NCBI RefSeq assembly: GCF_030848805.1
Contig: NC_092367.1
Location: forward strand, 4,433,019 to 4,497,018
Reading direction: 5' to 3'
DNA from: Temnothorax longispinosus
Lineage: Eukaryota; Arthropoda; Insecta; Hymenoptera; Formicidae
Length of the DNA: 64,000 nucleotides
How positions within the stretch are numbered: position 1 is the stretch's first letter; every line of letters starts with the position of its first letter. The position numbers and the translations under genes are program-made. The notes beneath the pieces are model-generated. The model saw nothing but the letters and a program-made list of their open reading frames with translations, was not told the DNA's origin and searched no databases. This document shows, piece by piece, positions 1-12,800 of this stretch.

Positions 1-37
1 AACCCCTACAGGCTAAATGCAAGGGCGTCTCTCCGTT
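1..37 (-). CDS. nompC: nompC coding exon 8, cut by the window edge
   Basis: After acceptor CCTTAG the frame reads NGETPLHLACRG, the start of the next ankyrin repeat, and runs off the window at base 1. Confidence 0.88.
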
Positions 38-1539
38 CTAAGGAAAATAGAAATCTTAAAATAAATAGAAATAATTTAATAACATTACAGATTATTTCAT
101 CGTCTCAAAAAAGTTATCGTATGTGTAATACTCGTTATACAGAATGTGACGAGAACAAGGTTGGATTTTTTTAATTATTACAACATTACATAATTATATA
201 GAGATTGTATTTTTGAATTAGATCTCATTTCTTGTTTTGTCGACGTACTTTTGATTTAAACATTGGATCTCCACCATCGTCGAGGAGCAAAAGGAGCGTC
301 GCTAAATTTCCGTGGCTGGCTGCCACATGCACGGGCGTTTGGCCATCATCGGTTGTCAAATTGGGACCTGCCCCAGATTTCAATAACATCAGAGCGCATC
401 TGTCGCCATCGGGCACTCTGGCAGCTATGTGAAGCGGAGTTTCCCGAAGTTTTCCACCCCTCACGTGTACCTCTGCGCCGTATCCTAGAAGGGTTTCCAC
501 GACAGCCGGTTTGGCACTTTCCACGGCTATATGGAGTGCCGTATAGTTATCGTTAGTTACCACGTCCACCTGTGTGCAACAAAAAAATATACTTTAAAAT
601 CTTTAAATTGCATAAAAACTGAATCTCTTGACACTTGATCTCATATTGGATTGTAAGATTCTTTTCAAGAAACTTTTTTCATCAAAAATCTGACACTCAA
701 AATAATATAAATATAGAAAATTGATTTAAAAATATGCGACATTTATGTTCATAAGAAAGAAATTAATTTTGCATTCGTATGGTATCTTTATTCGTGAGAA
801 CAATAGTATTTTCCATAGCGATGACAGATTATTTACCCTCTCTCCTCGTTGCAGCAGAGTGCTGATAATACCCACGTGGCCGTATCCTGCAGCAGTATGA
901 ATAGATCTGGCACCACGTTTATTTGGCATGTGCAGATACACGCCTTTCTTGAACAACATAGTGGCACATTCCGAGTGTCCGTTCAGCGATGCTATGTGCA
1001 TCAGAGTGGAGCCGTCTTTCGTCCTTTCGAAGATGCTTGCTTTGAATTTATCGGCCAGTAGCTCGATGATGGAAGCATGACCGTTCTCCGCGGCCAAATG
1101 CATCGGCGTTCGATCTTGATGATCGGTGATCGAGGCGGAGGCTCTGACACCGTAAAAATATTTTACTAAGGTTTCATCACCCTCGGCACTCGCTATGTGT
1201 AACGCAGTTTGCCCATCGCCCTGAAATACACGTTACATTTTTTAGATAGCTGATATAGTTTAGATATTTCTCAATAGCATTGTATATTTTATAAGGTTTC
1301 TTAAAGGGTATGTTTCATACTCTTTAAAAAACCTTTTTATTTTAAATTTTATATTTGTGTAAAATGATAAAAGGAAAATTGTCGCTTCTTTTTCATTTTA
1401 ACTACATTGGTAATCAAAATTATGCAATTAAGCGATAACTCTTGTCATTAGTAATAACTAATAAACTTTTGTCACGTTACTTTGTTCCTAATATCATATC
1501 TTAAGTGTATCATATATACTGTTACATATTTACATATTT

Positions 1540-1592
<53 letters not shown>

Positions 1593-4500
1593 TTTCTTTT
1601 GTTTGTTATTCAGCTCACATTAAGAGCGATATTATATTCAGTTTTAGTTTATGGTCCATGTCGGACTGTCTAGTTCTTTTTTCGTTCCTGTTCTTCCTTC
1701 TTCCGTTTCCGTTTCCGTCGATTCTACGCACGCTGTTATATACACGAGAATAAAGCCACACATTAATTATCGGATTCTTGTGTCTCTTCACTTGAGTAAT
1801 CCTAACGAATTATCTGCCATTCCACAATTAACCTGATTAAGGTAAATTAACATTTACATTAGCGTTAATTGAAAATTTAAGTCCTGCTAGTATAAATTGA
1901 CCATGCGACATTATTTATTCTCTTGTATTATGTTTACGTGTCGTAATAAATTTTTGCGACTCAATTAAGAATCATTAAATAAATTGTTGCGTGATAGTAA
2001 AATCAACAAAGAATTGTAAAATTATAAGGCAAACGCAGGTTGCAATTGTAAGTAATTTTTAGGAAGTTTAAGACCTTGTCGTAAATTTTACGACCGCCTC
2101 GTTCCCAATTATTACTCATTTAGAAATATAACTTTGCAGTTGCGGCAATTTATCATGCGTCATTTCTATTTCGTGTACGATCGATCTTGTCAACTTTTGT
2201 ACTCAGTTTTCTTGCAGGGTCAAAATTTAAAGTTAGAACAGAACTGGGTAGTTGCGGTACCACATGATATTTAGCGCTTTGCGTTATGACATAAAATTTC
2301 ATAATCTACTATCAAAAGTTTGTATTCTATTAATTTTACCGGAAATTAATTAAACAGCATAAAATTGCACATTTATATTTCGAAAGTTCGAAATTGTTTG
2401 TGCGTTTAAAAGATAAAACAGATAAATGGTAATTTCCGACTGTCATAAAAGCGTGAAAAGGATAATTAAACGAATATACCATTTTGGTATACCAAAATGT
2501 GGGCAAAAATAGTAAAGAGTATTCGCATTGTATTTACATCGCAACGTATAATTTGCGAGCTTCAAAGCATTCGGAAGTACTATGTATATAATTGGCAAAG
2601 TTTCAACGATATACCGCCCAACGATTATTATCGACTCAATTTCACTTCACCTGGGATCTTCGTGCTTGGATTTAACGTACATTTTGCATGTCGACGGCCG
2701 CGCCGTAATCCACCAGGATCCGCACCATGTCGATGTCTCTTCTTCTAGCGGCTAAATGCAGAGCAGAATCGCCGGCTGGCGTAGTGGCACGTAGCTGATC
2801 AGGCGCTTGCTGTGCCAGAAGTTCCCGACACATCGACTGATTGCCAGCCTCGACCGCTAGCAGAAGAGGTATCTTTCCTTTCTGCGACGGAAATAAGATT
2901 TAAAAAGAATTGGAAATAAATAGAAATCCTTTCTATCCTTATACGATCTTTATACGACCTTTATACTCACAGTTTTGATTATATTACGTAATATGATGAA
3001 ACAAAGAAATCGAAAATTAAAAATACGAAAATTAAAAATATAAAGAGAAAACTCTTTTAATTTTTATATCAACTATAATTTATTTTAAGAATGTGATTTT
3101 TATTTGCTGCGGATGGCGCATCAAGTAATCGCTGTTTATAAAAAATTCGAGAAATAATGCTTCGTTCCATTTTATTATTTTTTTACTGCTCACGTAAAGT
3201 ATATTTCTCAAACTTTTTTTTGCAAATATCCAATGTTTATGTCATTTGTAGCAAAATAAAGGAAATTACAATTATTAGATACAGAAAGTGCTAGGAGTAA
3301 TCGTAGAGACATTTTATCTAGAGATACTTTTACTACTATTTCGCATAAGAAAATTTTGTGACAGGTATTATCATAATATATGATAGGAGAATTTTTCGTG
3401 CTTATGCGAGACGTCTAAATATGCATCGGCTCGATATTACATGAATCGTTATTGTTTTCTTCCATACAAGGCTGGTCTCCTGTCCCGATCAGCGGCGTCG
3501 TACTATCGCGACGCGGTTGTATGACAAAGGGCAAGGGAGACAGGGAGGAAAAAGCGAACTGGAGAAGAGTTATGGCGCCGTTCGGTACCAGGTAGCGATC
3601 TCTCGGCGCGCGGCACCTGTCACGCGAGAAACGCGGACGCGAAACGGGAACATCACGCCGCGGTTATTGCAGAAAAATCTTTATCTTCGTCTAATTCGAA
3701 GTTTTCGGGGCCAACATTAATCTACTTATGGTGTCACACGATTAGCTCGTCCTGAATATTGAAGAGATCGACTCGACTGGCAATTTCCATCAAACTGTTA
3801 CATTTACTAAAGCTCCTATATTTGTCCTCTATGCAACTTTATGAAATTATTTCGGAGCTGCTACTTACACCGTCGACCTTTAGCCTGATATCTCGTCCGG
3901 CAGCACCCAGGAGAGCTCGTAGAATCGACGTCGCGGTGCCCGTTTGTCTTGATGCCACCAGATGAACTGCCGTTTGTTGTCTCGGCTAGGCACATTACAT
4001 AAATATATTTCAAGAAATTTATCTGCCGATGTTTATTAAATAGAGTAATTTAAATAGATTGTTTAATGTCGATTCTAGCACTCGCGATAATTTGCATCCA
4101 TAATTGTCTCGTGATTTTAATACCAAAATCGTGACCAAGTAAAATAGCTAAAAAAAATATATAAATTGAAATTAGTCAGAGAATCTGTCTAGACAAAATT
4201 AAATCTTTTGCAGCAATCCGAAGTAAAACTATTTTCTAAAGAATATCAAGATTCTCAAAATTATCAATTTGATTTTGGAACTGCTATCGATTTTTTTACA
4301 AGAATAAAATTATTCGTACCCCTCCAGTGGCATAGGGATCAACGCCTCTCTTGGACAGCAATAACTTAACAACGTCCTCCCTCGAATACATAGCAGCGAT
4401 GTGGAGAGCATTGTAATTGTCCTGTAGAAAATGTGTCAATGAAATGCATTTTGTACGCGTCTATCTCGAACGTCTATTCGAAAACCTCGCTCAATTTATC

Positions 4501-6506
4501 CGATAATCTTGAACTAGCAAACTAGTTATGTGGTCGCCCTAAATTCCTTTCATTCGATTTTCATCGGATTAGTAGTAGTTAATGTACGAGAAGAGTGTTA
4601 TGGAAATAAGTAAAGCGGTAATGGAGCCATGAGTTTCGTCCTGCCGCACCCGTCGGGCTGACCCTTATGATGTTTCAGGTTTCAGGTTTCTGATCACGGC
4701 GTATCAGCATGCTATTCGAAAATTATATTGGAATCATTGTGGGAGCGGTAGATCGATAGTAGGGAGTATTGCAACGCCTTGCACGTGTTTGCAAAGTGAT
4801 GCTCTAACATAGTTAACGGCACGCCGTTCAGTAGTACCTACATAAGCAAAAGGAACAACGTCAGTCATATGCAGAAAGCCCACCTACGCGCGCACTGGTA
4901 ATAATAATTACATCTCTTATTGATAATAATAATTTCTCTTATTCATAACTTACTCGTTAATGATTATACACGTTACAGCCTACACCCGGAAATTTTAAAT
5001 AACGCGATCATCATTCTTCTCCTTCTCTCTTCTTTGTCCCGACGCTTAGAGCATTCGAAATCAATAAATTTTACTATACAGTTCTTGCAGTGCAGTGGCG
5101 TTCCCAATGACTTTCAGAAGGTTACACCGAGCGCGCTACATAATTGAACCCCTGTCCAGAATGTCAAGCGCAAAAAGCCCGTTTGCGGGCAGCTTTTTAA
5201 AGGTTTAACGATCAAACTTTAATCTACTCTAAGGATCGGATCCCTTTTTCGTTGCGGCTGATAGTTTAGCTGACTCGGTGGCCTACTTATTCATTTACAC
5301 GGGTGCCCGTCTTTGTCCACTCGGTCAGTAAGCATAAGCCCCTTGACCTTGGCTCTCCTTCACGCAATCGTCCCCTCCCGACTTATATGTTAGGTGACTC
5401 AACTTAGCACAGATTGCGGCCTGATCATTAGCTGTACGCCTTTCGTGGCACGCGTCACCTTCGCAGGTGCTATTACGTGCCAGCGCCACGTAACCCCAGC
5501 ACGAGAACTTATCGCGACGGCAATGAATCAAAGAATGATGAATCAAACATTTTTTCCTTTGGTTTTAAGTGGAATATCTTGAAAAATTCATCCGGTCACG
5601 TCTGATGCGACATGATTCTTAGTGCAACAGAGTAATTAATGTTTTCTTAAATTTTATCAAAGCTCAAGATCGATCTCGGTCTAATGAGCGATTTATCTTA
5701 TTTATCACGGAATACTTGCATTGTTTCTGGCGCTCACGTCGGATCCGAGGTCGATCATCCGATCGAGCAGCGCACTGCGGTTATCTTTCACTGCGTACAT
5801 CAACGGCGTCATCCCCGTCGTCTGCAAATAAAAAAATCTTTGCCTAGGAAAATAAGTTTGTCGTGCGATCTTTTTACGATTGTTCCGAGTATCTAACATC
5901 CATCTAAAATTTTCCTTACATAAATTCACGCGAGTAATATTATTACGTAATCAAGACCCCAGTCCTGATCGTAAATGGCCTTTTCTCTAAATTGTACATC
6001 AAATCGGTCCTGTTTTGTTAAACATTTTTCTATTAAAGTATTCCCGCAAGTCATCGCGTATATTCCGCGACTTATTTCGTCCATGAAAACGTTAAGAAGA
6101 TTTTTAAAAATATTACGCATTGATTTCTTTCGTGTCAGAGACTCTTCGGTAAAAGAATAATACGAACGAAACTGACCGTGTCCAAAACACCGGCGAGCGG
6201 CACGATGAAGCCATCGTCCCCCGCGCTCTGTACCGTCTTCTCCAGGGACTTGAGCAGTTGGTCCACGGGGGCCCATTCCCCGCGCGCCGCCAGGCCCAGC
6301 AGCCTCTGGGCCCCTTCTCTGGCGGTCGCGCCGGCGGAGCTAGGCTTACTTCCGGGCTGCGACGGCTCTCCTGCGGCCGCAACACCGCCATTGCTTCCCG
6401 TCGAGGCTGAACCACCATCATCCTTACCACCTGACGGGCTGTCCTCTTTGCTGGAGGGATTCTTCTTGTCGTCCTTGCCTCCCGGTGGTTTCTTGTTACT
6501 GCTCAT
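1..6506 (-). CDS. nompC: nompC / TRPN mechanotransduction channel, 5' part (partial, continues off left edge)
   Basis: NompC is the TRPN-family cation channel that opens on mechanical force in insect mechanosensory neurons; its long ankyrin-repeat spring tethers it to microtubules. Coding exons on the minus strand, in order: 6506-6177, 5821-5720, 4421-4320, 3985-3869, 2881-2681, 1220-837, 569-249 and 37-1. All introns are phase 0 and the frame stays open across every junction, giving about 531 residues. ATG 6506 is chosen because an in-frame TAG (6515-6513) lies two codons upstream. Residues 1-60 are low-complexity Gly/Ser/Lys-rich, then comes a short conserved block (LLGLAARGEWAPVDQLLKSL). 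Ankyrin repeats start near residue 112 (TGMTPLMYAVKDN). About 13 begin in the window, for example ALHIAAMYSREDVVKLLL, TLMHIASLNGHSECATMLF and TALHIAVESAKPAVVETLL. The order and wording match Drosophila NompC as I know it. The remaining repeats and six-helix pore lie outside the window. Intron 2 looks GC-AG. Confidence 0.97.
249..569 (-). CDS. nompC: nompC coding exon 7
   Basis: Encodes residues 413-519 (VDVVTNDNYTALHIAV to GGDPMFKSK), three ankyrin repeats. Acceptor CACACAG, donor GTACGT. Confidence 0.94.
837..1220 (-). CDS. nompC: nompC coding exon 6
   Basis: Encodes residues 285-412 (GDGQTALHIASAEGDET to TLLQRGER), four ankyrin repeats including the strongly conserved ADKFKASIFERTKDGSTL stretch. 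Acceptor TTTCAG, donor GTAAAT. Confidence 0.94.
1541..1589. repeat. (CA)n(TA)n microsatellite in nompC intron 6
   Basis: Five CA units run straight into about 19 TA units. It lies in the intron between exons at 2681 and 1220; length is likely polymorphic. Confidence 0.95.
2480..2499. repeat. 20-bp perfect palindrome in nompC intron 5
   Basis: CATTTTGGTATACCAAAATG equals its own reverse complement. It is intronic, between exons ending at 2681 and starting at 1220. No function is implied. Confidence 0.85.
2681..2881 (-). CDS. nompC: nompC coding exon 5
   Basis: Encodes residues 218-284 (KGKIPLLLAVEAGNQSM to DYGAAVDMQN), two ankyrin repeats. Acceptor GTCGCAG, donor GTACGT. Confidence 0.93.
3869..3985 (-). 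CDS. nompC: nompC coding exon 4
   Basis: Encodes residues 179-217 (PRQQTAVHLVASRQTG to RDIRLKVDG), ankyrin repeat 3 with the extended loop that fly NompC also has here. Acceptor CCTAG, donor GTAAGT. Confidence 0.9.
4320..4421 (-). CDS. nompC: nompC coding exon 3
   Basis: Encodes residues 145-178 (DNYNALHIAAMYSREDVV to DPYATGG), ankyrin repeat 2. Acceptor TCTACAG, donor GTACGA. Confidence 0.92.
5720..5821 (-). CDS. nompC: nompC coding exon 2 (GC donor)
   Basis: Encodes residues 111-144, from TTGMTPLMYAVKDN to DVSARNN, the first ankyrin repeat. The acceptor is TTTGCAG. The 3' end joins the next exon in phase only if the intron begins GCAAGT, so this is a GC-AG intron. Confidence 0.92.
6177..6506 (-). 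CDS. nompC: nompC coding exon 1
   Basis: Encodes residues 1-110, ending GVLDT, and is followed by donor GTCAGT. The Lys/Ser/Gly-rich start is typical of the poorly conserved N-terminal tail; conservation begins near residue 61. The DNA is markedly GC-rich compared with the following introns. Confidence 0.93.
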
Positions 6507-8128
6507 GCTATGCTACGTACGATCCCTCCGCGTGGAACGCGAGCATGATTCGCTCGAGTGACTCGCTCTCGTTCAGAATTGCACACCGTTAATGACACAT
6601 GGAACAGCGAGAAATTGTATCGGCCACCGGGTAGATATCTTCTCGTCTGGCACGACGTACACTTGGCAGGATGGAAGATACGACGACGCTCACGTTTAAA
6701 CGGTTTTGAACGATTTTAAGAGCTAACGAGAAGTGAGACAGCTTTATTTTACAGAAAAAAAAAACAATTATTTGTAGAATCGATGTATATTTACAATAAG
6801 TACGAAGAATATATGCTTCAAATGTATCATCGGAATGATACGTTTGAAACATTCAAGACGATTTTCATAGAAAACGCGAAGTAAGTTAACGGAAGTCACT
6901 GGAAGCGTCTTTATGTTTAAGGTATTAATCTTATCATAGCATTTGTAATATTTGTACAATATTTTGGATGATATTGTGTCACTCAGAATTCGGTAAATTT
7001 TGTGATTATGGTTCAATGTTCGATGAATCTTTGAATATTTCTACAAGCGTAAATGTCACAAGAAGAGATTAATGCCTTGAACGTAACGACGCTTCTAATA
7101 ATTCTGTTAGATTTATTTCGCGCTTTCGTATGAGAGCTATCGTCTTGACACAAGCGAAAGGTCCTTGCAATTGACGCACTGTTAATTTTATTACTCAGCC
7201 AATTATGTCGAGTAAAAATTAACGGCACCGAACGAGTGTTAACGGCACGGTTTGCCTGGCGATTCTGAAGACGGTATGTAATCCAGACTAATCCAGAGTT
7301 GAGTTGAGAAGAAGAGAGAGGGTTGCTTCCCTTCGGGCCTCGCTCGCTCGGCAGGATCGACCAATCGCCGACTCGTTCTCGCGGTTCGTTAGGGTAATGT
7401 TGCACTAATACTCCTTCACCCTCGACCTGCACGGATTGCTTTTCACGTACACAGGCGCGAATTCGTGGTAGGCCGTGCTGGTCGTCGCTGGTAGCAGCTA
7501 AGGAAATCAAGCAGGAGGTGGTGGGAAGGGTGAGAGTCGCGGAGGGGCTGTTATGGCTGCCGTCGACACGCGACTTCCGGACCAGCCCGGCAGGCACGCT
7601 ATCCGTCTATCTTGAATCCACCGGACTCTGCCACGGCTCTGAATAACGTCCCTCATTCCTCTTCGCTTTCTCTCGCCCAAGACCTAAGGACCTCGCTCGT
7701 GCGTGGTCTCTATTTTTCGCTCTCTCGATATGTTCTTTTTCTTCCGGTAGTACTGGAAAATAAGAGTCGCGTGATAAGGAACACAGATGACGTTAAATAA
7801 CGCCTACAAGCCAATTAGCTGTGAAAAAGATCAGGGAACGTTTGACAAATATCTCGAGATATTTTTATAAGTAATGTAAGCAATGTAAAAATATTAAAAA
7901 AGTAAAAAAATCTAAGAAGTTCTTTCCATAAAGTATCATAATTATTGAGAAAAGTATTCAACTTACGTTCCGAAATTTAAAATTCTAAAAAACATATTTT
8001 TATTTGAATATTTACAGAAGAATTGTAGATCATATAGCTTATACAATATGTGCAGATACAAGCTTCTCGCATCGATTTATCTCTCATGGATGATTGAAAG
8101 TAAACGTAAATTTAAAGAATCGCCTTGT

Positions 8129-8243
8129 TTAAAAATAGCGTTAAGTATGTTTTTCTTTCTCAATCGTTGCGCTTAGCATAGCCAATCGCAATGATTGAGA
8201 AAGAAATACTTGAGCAAGAAAAAAGTACTTAACGCTATTTAAA
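8129..8243. mobile_element. Imperfect foldback (MITE-like) element
   Basis: The arms share AATAGCGTTAAGTA and TTTCTTTCTCAATC in inverted orientation around a short centre near 8175-8185. The right arm carries a roughly 15-bp insertion. There is no coding capacity. Its size and structure suit a miniature inverted-repeat element; the family is not identified. Confidence 0.6.
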
Positions 8244-8540
8244 TTGCTAACTATCTCGCAATGATACGACACTATTTGAATTGCAATTCCAAGGCGATAA
8301 GAACAAGAGCAACATCAGTCGCAATGTATAACTTATTAGTATGCGTTCATTGCGTTCTCTGCTCACATAAATAACGTGACATTGGCTCTGGATGAAAAAC
8401 TAGATAGAGTCAGTTAATGAGATATCAATAATGTTGCTGATGTAAATTTGTGTTAATATCATCGCATTCACATTCGCTCTGTTGCATTATCAATGTACAG
8501 AGTGGGCAATGTGTAACTGATTTGAATAAGCTGCCATTTT

Positions 8541-8623
8541 AAGCTGCGTTCCGATATTCATTGTTTACGTCACATACGTTAAACATTTTTAGTACTGGTA
8601 GTGAATATTGGGACGCAGCTTTG
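8541..8623. mobile_element. Short foldback element with CTGCGTTCC-type ends
   Basis: The left end AAGCTGCGTTCCGATATTCA is mirrored by the right end (reverse complement AAAGCTGCGTCCCAATATTC). About 83 bp, non-coding. The terminus resembles the element at 25804-25897. Confidence 0.6.
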
Positions 8624-8692
8624 GATACATGTGTTCTTATCAGTTGCGCTTCGACAGTTGAGAGCACCTGCAGCAAATTAATTATGGAGCGT

Positions 8693-8826
8693 TACCCTGG
8701 TAAAAATTACCGTTAAAAACCGTTAGAAATGGAAAGAAACGCATAGTAAAACAGTCAGAAACGGCCGTTTTACTATGCGTTTCTTTCCATTTCTAACGGT
8801 CTCTAACAGTAATTTTTACCAGGGTA
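8693..8826. mobile_element. 134-bp near-perfect foldback MITE with TA target duplication
   Basis: Both ends read TACCCTGGTAAAAATTAC inward, and almost the whole element pairs with itself, including GAAATGGAAAGAAACGCATA and its complement. The outer TA fits a Tc1/mariner-type insertion, an inference from the dinucleotide alone. Arm identity is high, which suggests a fairly recent copy. Confidence 0.8.
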
Positions 8827-9794
8827 CACAATACAACAGTGTGTAAGCATTGTGAAAATGTTTTATCAAAATAATTAGTCGTCAGTCGACAACTGTAACT
8901 TTACGTAAGTTACGTCAAGAAAGTGCAACTGACAGAAACGCATACATTTAAGATGGCAGCTCATACAAACCAGTCAGTTATATATTGGCCATCCTGTATT
9001 ACGAACATCTTACTAACAAAACACGTTGACAATTACATCAGTTTACATGAAAGCGTTCCCCGCATTGCAGTGGTCCGTCTCTGTTCAGTTGTTTCTGTTC
9101 GCGATATATTCAGCGCTGAACGCATTAAATCACCAGGCAGTATTTCGTAATTTATTCCACAATTGTCTCAGTGCGCGTTCACTTGTGTGGGTGTATGTTT
9201 GTGTTTGTGTGTCTGATAGATAGGAAAAAAAGTTTGATAAGATTGAAAAAAAGAGAAAATAGATAAGATTGACAGAAAGGAAATGATCTGATATATAATA
9301 TTGTGTTAATATAATATAATGCTAAAAGATCGATATTGTATTATAATAACTTATTTGTAACATGCTAATAGAAATTAAAGTTTAAAAAATTAATAATTTA
9401 TAGGTCATGTTTGTTATGTTTGTAATACTTAAATTATTGTTCCGTTATAGGCAAATGCTTTTATAGTGAGTGCGAAAATTTTGTGCTGTATTTGAAGTGA
9501 GAAAATTTTATAGTGCATTTTTCTATGAGAGATTTGTCTTTATACAAATGTCTGATATTGTATAATACATTTCTTAAATTAAATTAAGAAAGTATTTTTA
9601 AAAATTGTAAAATTAATGTTGTTACAGTATTTTAAATGCACTGAAGAGAAATGATTATTAAGAACAGATAATATCGTTACGAATACGAGATAAGGATTTG
9701 GTTTTTATTAGAGTCTGCTTTGATACAGAGTTTAGTGAGCGTTTCGCCTGCTTACGCGACACAAGTCTGATCGATTTATTTATTTTTTAGAAAG

Positions 9795-9897
9795 ATGTTT
9801 TCTTCATTTAGATCAATTTCGCGATGTGTCACGTCCGGAGTTATAAATCATCAGAACCACTCACGATGTTTCTCTGTGTTGCATCATAATTTTAAAG
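9795..9897 (+). CDS. ACSF2: ACSF2-like exon 1 (targeting sequence)
   Basis: Encodes residues 1-34 plus one base (MFSSFRSISRCVTSGVINHQ onward); donor GTAAGT. An in-frame TGA lies ten codons upstream of the ATG. Confidence 0.8.
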
Positions 9898-12800
9898 GTA
9901 AGTAAAGAAAAGTCACACAATAAAATAAATTATATAGTAAACTTTAAGATCTGGTACAGTATGATAAATTTGAATACATTATAAGACAGTGAATATAGAA
10001 CTGACTAGACAGATACTGAATAGACAGATCACTTGTAATTGTTTTCCTTGACCACTATTTTGACTAAAAAAGGAAGATGTTCAATTGACATTAACATTAA
10101 TATCGTAGAGAAAATCAGATTTTATGTATCAAATAATATTGTGTATTTGCAATTAAATTTTTTTCTGTTCGTATTGTTAATACTAATAGCACGATAGTGT
10201 TATCTTAAAATGCGTTAAATTTACGATGCTCTTAAAAGTTTCACTGTCGCATGATGCAATTAAAAAAATTATATTATTAATGACGCAAATTTGCGTAAAA
10301 AAACCATAGAGTACGTGTTTTTCTACGTTGTTTTCGAGCTCAAATAACTTTGAAAAACATTGTATGTATTATTTATTTCTGATGTTTATTTTAATTATTA
10401 TTAATTATTAACGAACGATCCATATCAAAGATCATGAGCGGAGGTATTGAAGTGGAAGCAATATAAACATTTGGAAAGAAATATATTGTATATGCATCTG
10501 ACTATTCTATTACAATATTTTTTGAATTATATTATTACATTAAAAGGCGTTGAATCGATAGATAGTTTCCATATGTGAATTATTTTATCTGTATTAGCGA
10601 TAATTTTGGATAATATCAGTATTACGAATTATACATCAAAATTACGAATTATAATATCTACTTCTTATACTTTACTAGATAACGATATTATTCTATCGAC
10701 CACATTGGTAAATTGCCATTAGCGTTTTATTAACATTATTTTAACAGCATTTTACTTAATATGGAACGTTTAGTCATCATAAGATTTGAGACGCTATGAA
10801 ACCAATTTCAAATAAAAATACAAATACGTGACTAGATAAGAATAAAGCTCTCTAGATATATAATAAAACTTAAATCATATTGCAAATTAATTGTTGCAGA
10901 ACGACGTCAGCTTCGAAGATCAAATATCCAAACGAGGGTCAATTTTTCTCATGCAATCAAAGCGGCTCATATGTATAATCCCGGCGAATTTCCTGTAATG
11001 GACAAAACTATCGGACAATTATTAAGCGAGGCAGTTGCAACATGGCCCGAACGGACTTGCGTTGTTTCGATTCCTCAAAATGTTCGTTTAACCTTCACCC
11101 AGCTTCTTCGACGAGTCGACTCGTTTGCTGCGGGTCTGAAGAAGCTAGGCTTGAAAAAGGGCGATCGGCTGGGCCTTTGGGGTCCGAATGATCTAGAATG
11201 GCTCATAACGTCCCTGAGTGCATCGAGGGCGGGATTAATCGTCGTCGCAATTAATCCCGCTTATCAGCAAAACGAATTAGAGTATTGTCTGCAAAAAGTT
11301 GGCGTAAAGGCGATTGTTTCACCCGACAAATTTAAAACGCAGAATTATCCACAAATGTTGCTCGCCGCAAAGAAAGTGTGCCCTACTTTGGAAGATATTA
11401 TCATTTATTCCCCGGATCACGTGACGTAAGAGACTCCAATTAATGTTATCATAATAGTATTATATTTATCATACCGGCATATGTGCAGCGCAATACACTT
11501 TAAAGTTAAGATTATCATATCTTTAAGTTTTTTGCTTAGAAATAATTTCCAATCTTGCGAGACGTAATCTTTTAAAGAAGAATATTACTTCCTGCCTTCG
11601 TTAATAGCCGTTTCTTTAAAAATAACTAATTTAAAAAAATGTTAATAGGACATTTAAATGACGCGATTATTGCTTTTGGTATAATTGACTTTTTTTTTTT
11701 AAATGACTGTGGACTTGAGCGCGCGCACACGATCTTTCGTGAGCTTTTAATATGTGCACACACTAGAACGCGATCGCTTCACTGAACCGTGAATATCGCG
11801 TGAGTCCTCGCACTTTGACTGACAGAAATCTTTTGCTCGATTTTGCGAAATGGATTAAGAACACGAGATTATTGTATATCAAAACGTCTTGTGCACTTTT
11901 ATTTTCGTAAATATTTCTATGTGTGTGCACAGCCTATGTTTATTAGAATTTAAAAATTGGTCCGTATTAATCCTTTTTTGTTTAAACTACAAGTAAATCT
12001 TCGAACTTTAAAGAATACATTCTTTTTCTTATATTTAAAATACATTAAGTATAAAATTAAAAATAAAGTTTAGCTGCATTTAATCTATCCCACACAGCAC
12101 AGGATATTTTGAGGGACATTTGTGCATCCGCTGGATATCCACCGGTTATTGAGATATCCCACTTTATCTGTAGGACGTCCCTCAGATAAAGTGTGCTGTG
12201 TGGGATATGTAATAATTATAGAGTTTTTTTAAATACATATATCTTCATATATGAATAGAAAATTATATTGTGCGTATATTACAGTAGATTAACTATCAAA
12301 ATGTCAACACTTTGAATATACTTCTTGGTAAATGGCCAAGGTATAAGGTATAAGTTCTGTTTCATGACATGAGAGAGAGAGAGAGAATAGCGTATCGATC
12401 TGAGGTCGCAAAAAAAGACGAAGATTGAACGACTCGTAATACTGGAGAAGGGTGACGGTTTAAAACGAAACTGTTTCGATGCCGAAGAAAACATTCAGCA
12501 ATCTCATCGAATATTGTTTCTTCGAAACTGTTTTTATTTTTTTATTATTTTCGTCATGCGTTCTCCCGTATGTCTCATTGTTGCACATGAAGGTGAAATC
12601 TCGCGCGTATCGCGTGTTTCCTTTTGGCGTGTTTCCGTAGTCCTCCAACTTTTACCAATCAACCGATTTGATTAATAACCGTGCCGTATGGAAGAATCAT
12701 GGTCCAATTAGGTTAATAGCTTCGGTGAAGGTCTATCCATTTGATCACGTTCGCAAACACCGTGTCATTGAGGGAATGTAAACGATATTAGCGCGTTTAA

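Larger units (their letters stand above)
6507..9794. other. Divergent intergenic region between nompC and the ACSF2-like gene
   Basis: This 3.3-kb interval should hold the 5' UTRs and promoters of both flanking genes, which are transcribed away from each other. No recognisable coding exon is seen. An open frame of 194 codons (7597-7013, minus) has no domain I recognise. Three foldback elements cluster at 8129-8826. The proximal 6.5-7.7 kb is GC-richer than the rest. Confidence 0.7.

Noticed and set aside
1505..1753. Open frame spanning the CA/TA microsatellite
   Set aside because: Most of the frame is a dinucleotide repeat (Ile/Tyr run) within a nompC intron.
12279..12648. Antisense open frames in the ACSF2-like intron 2
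   Set aside because: They lie in an intron, are short and have no coding character.
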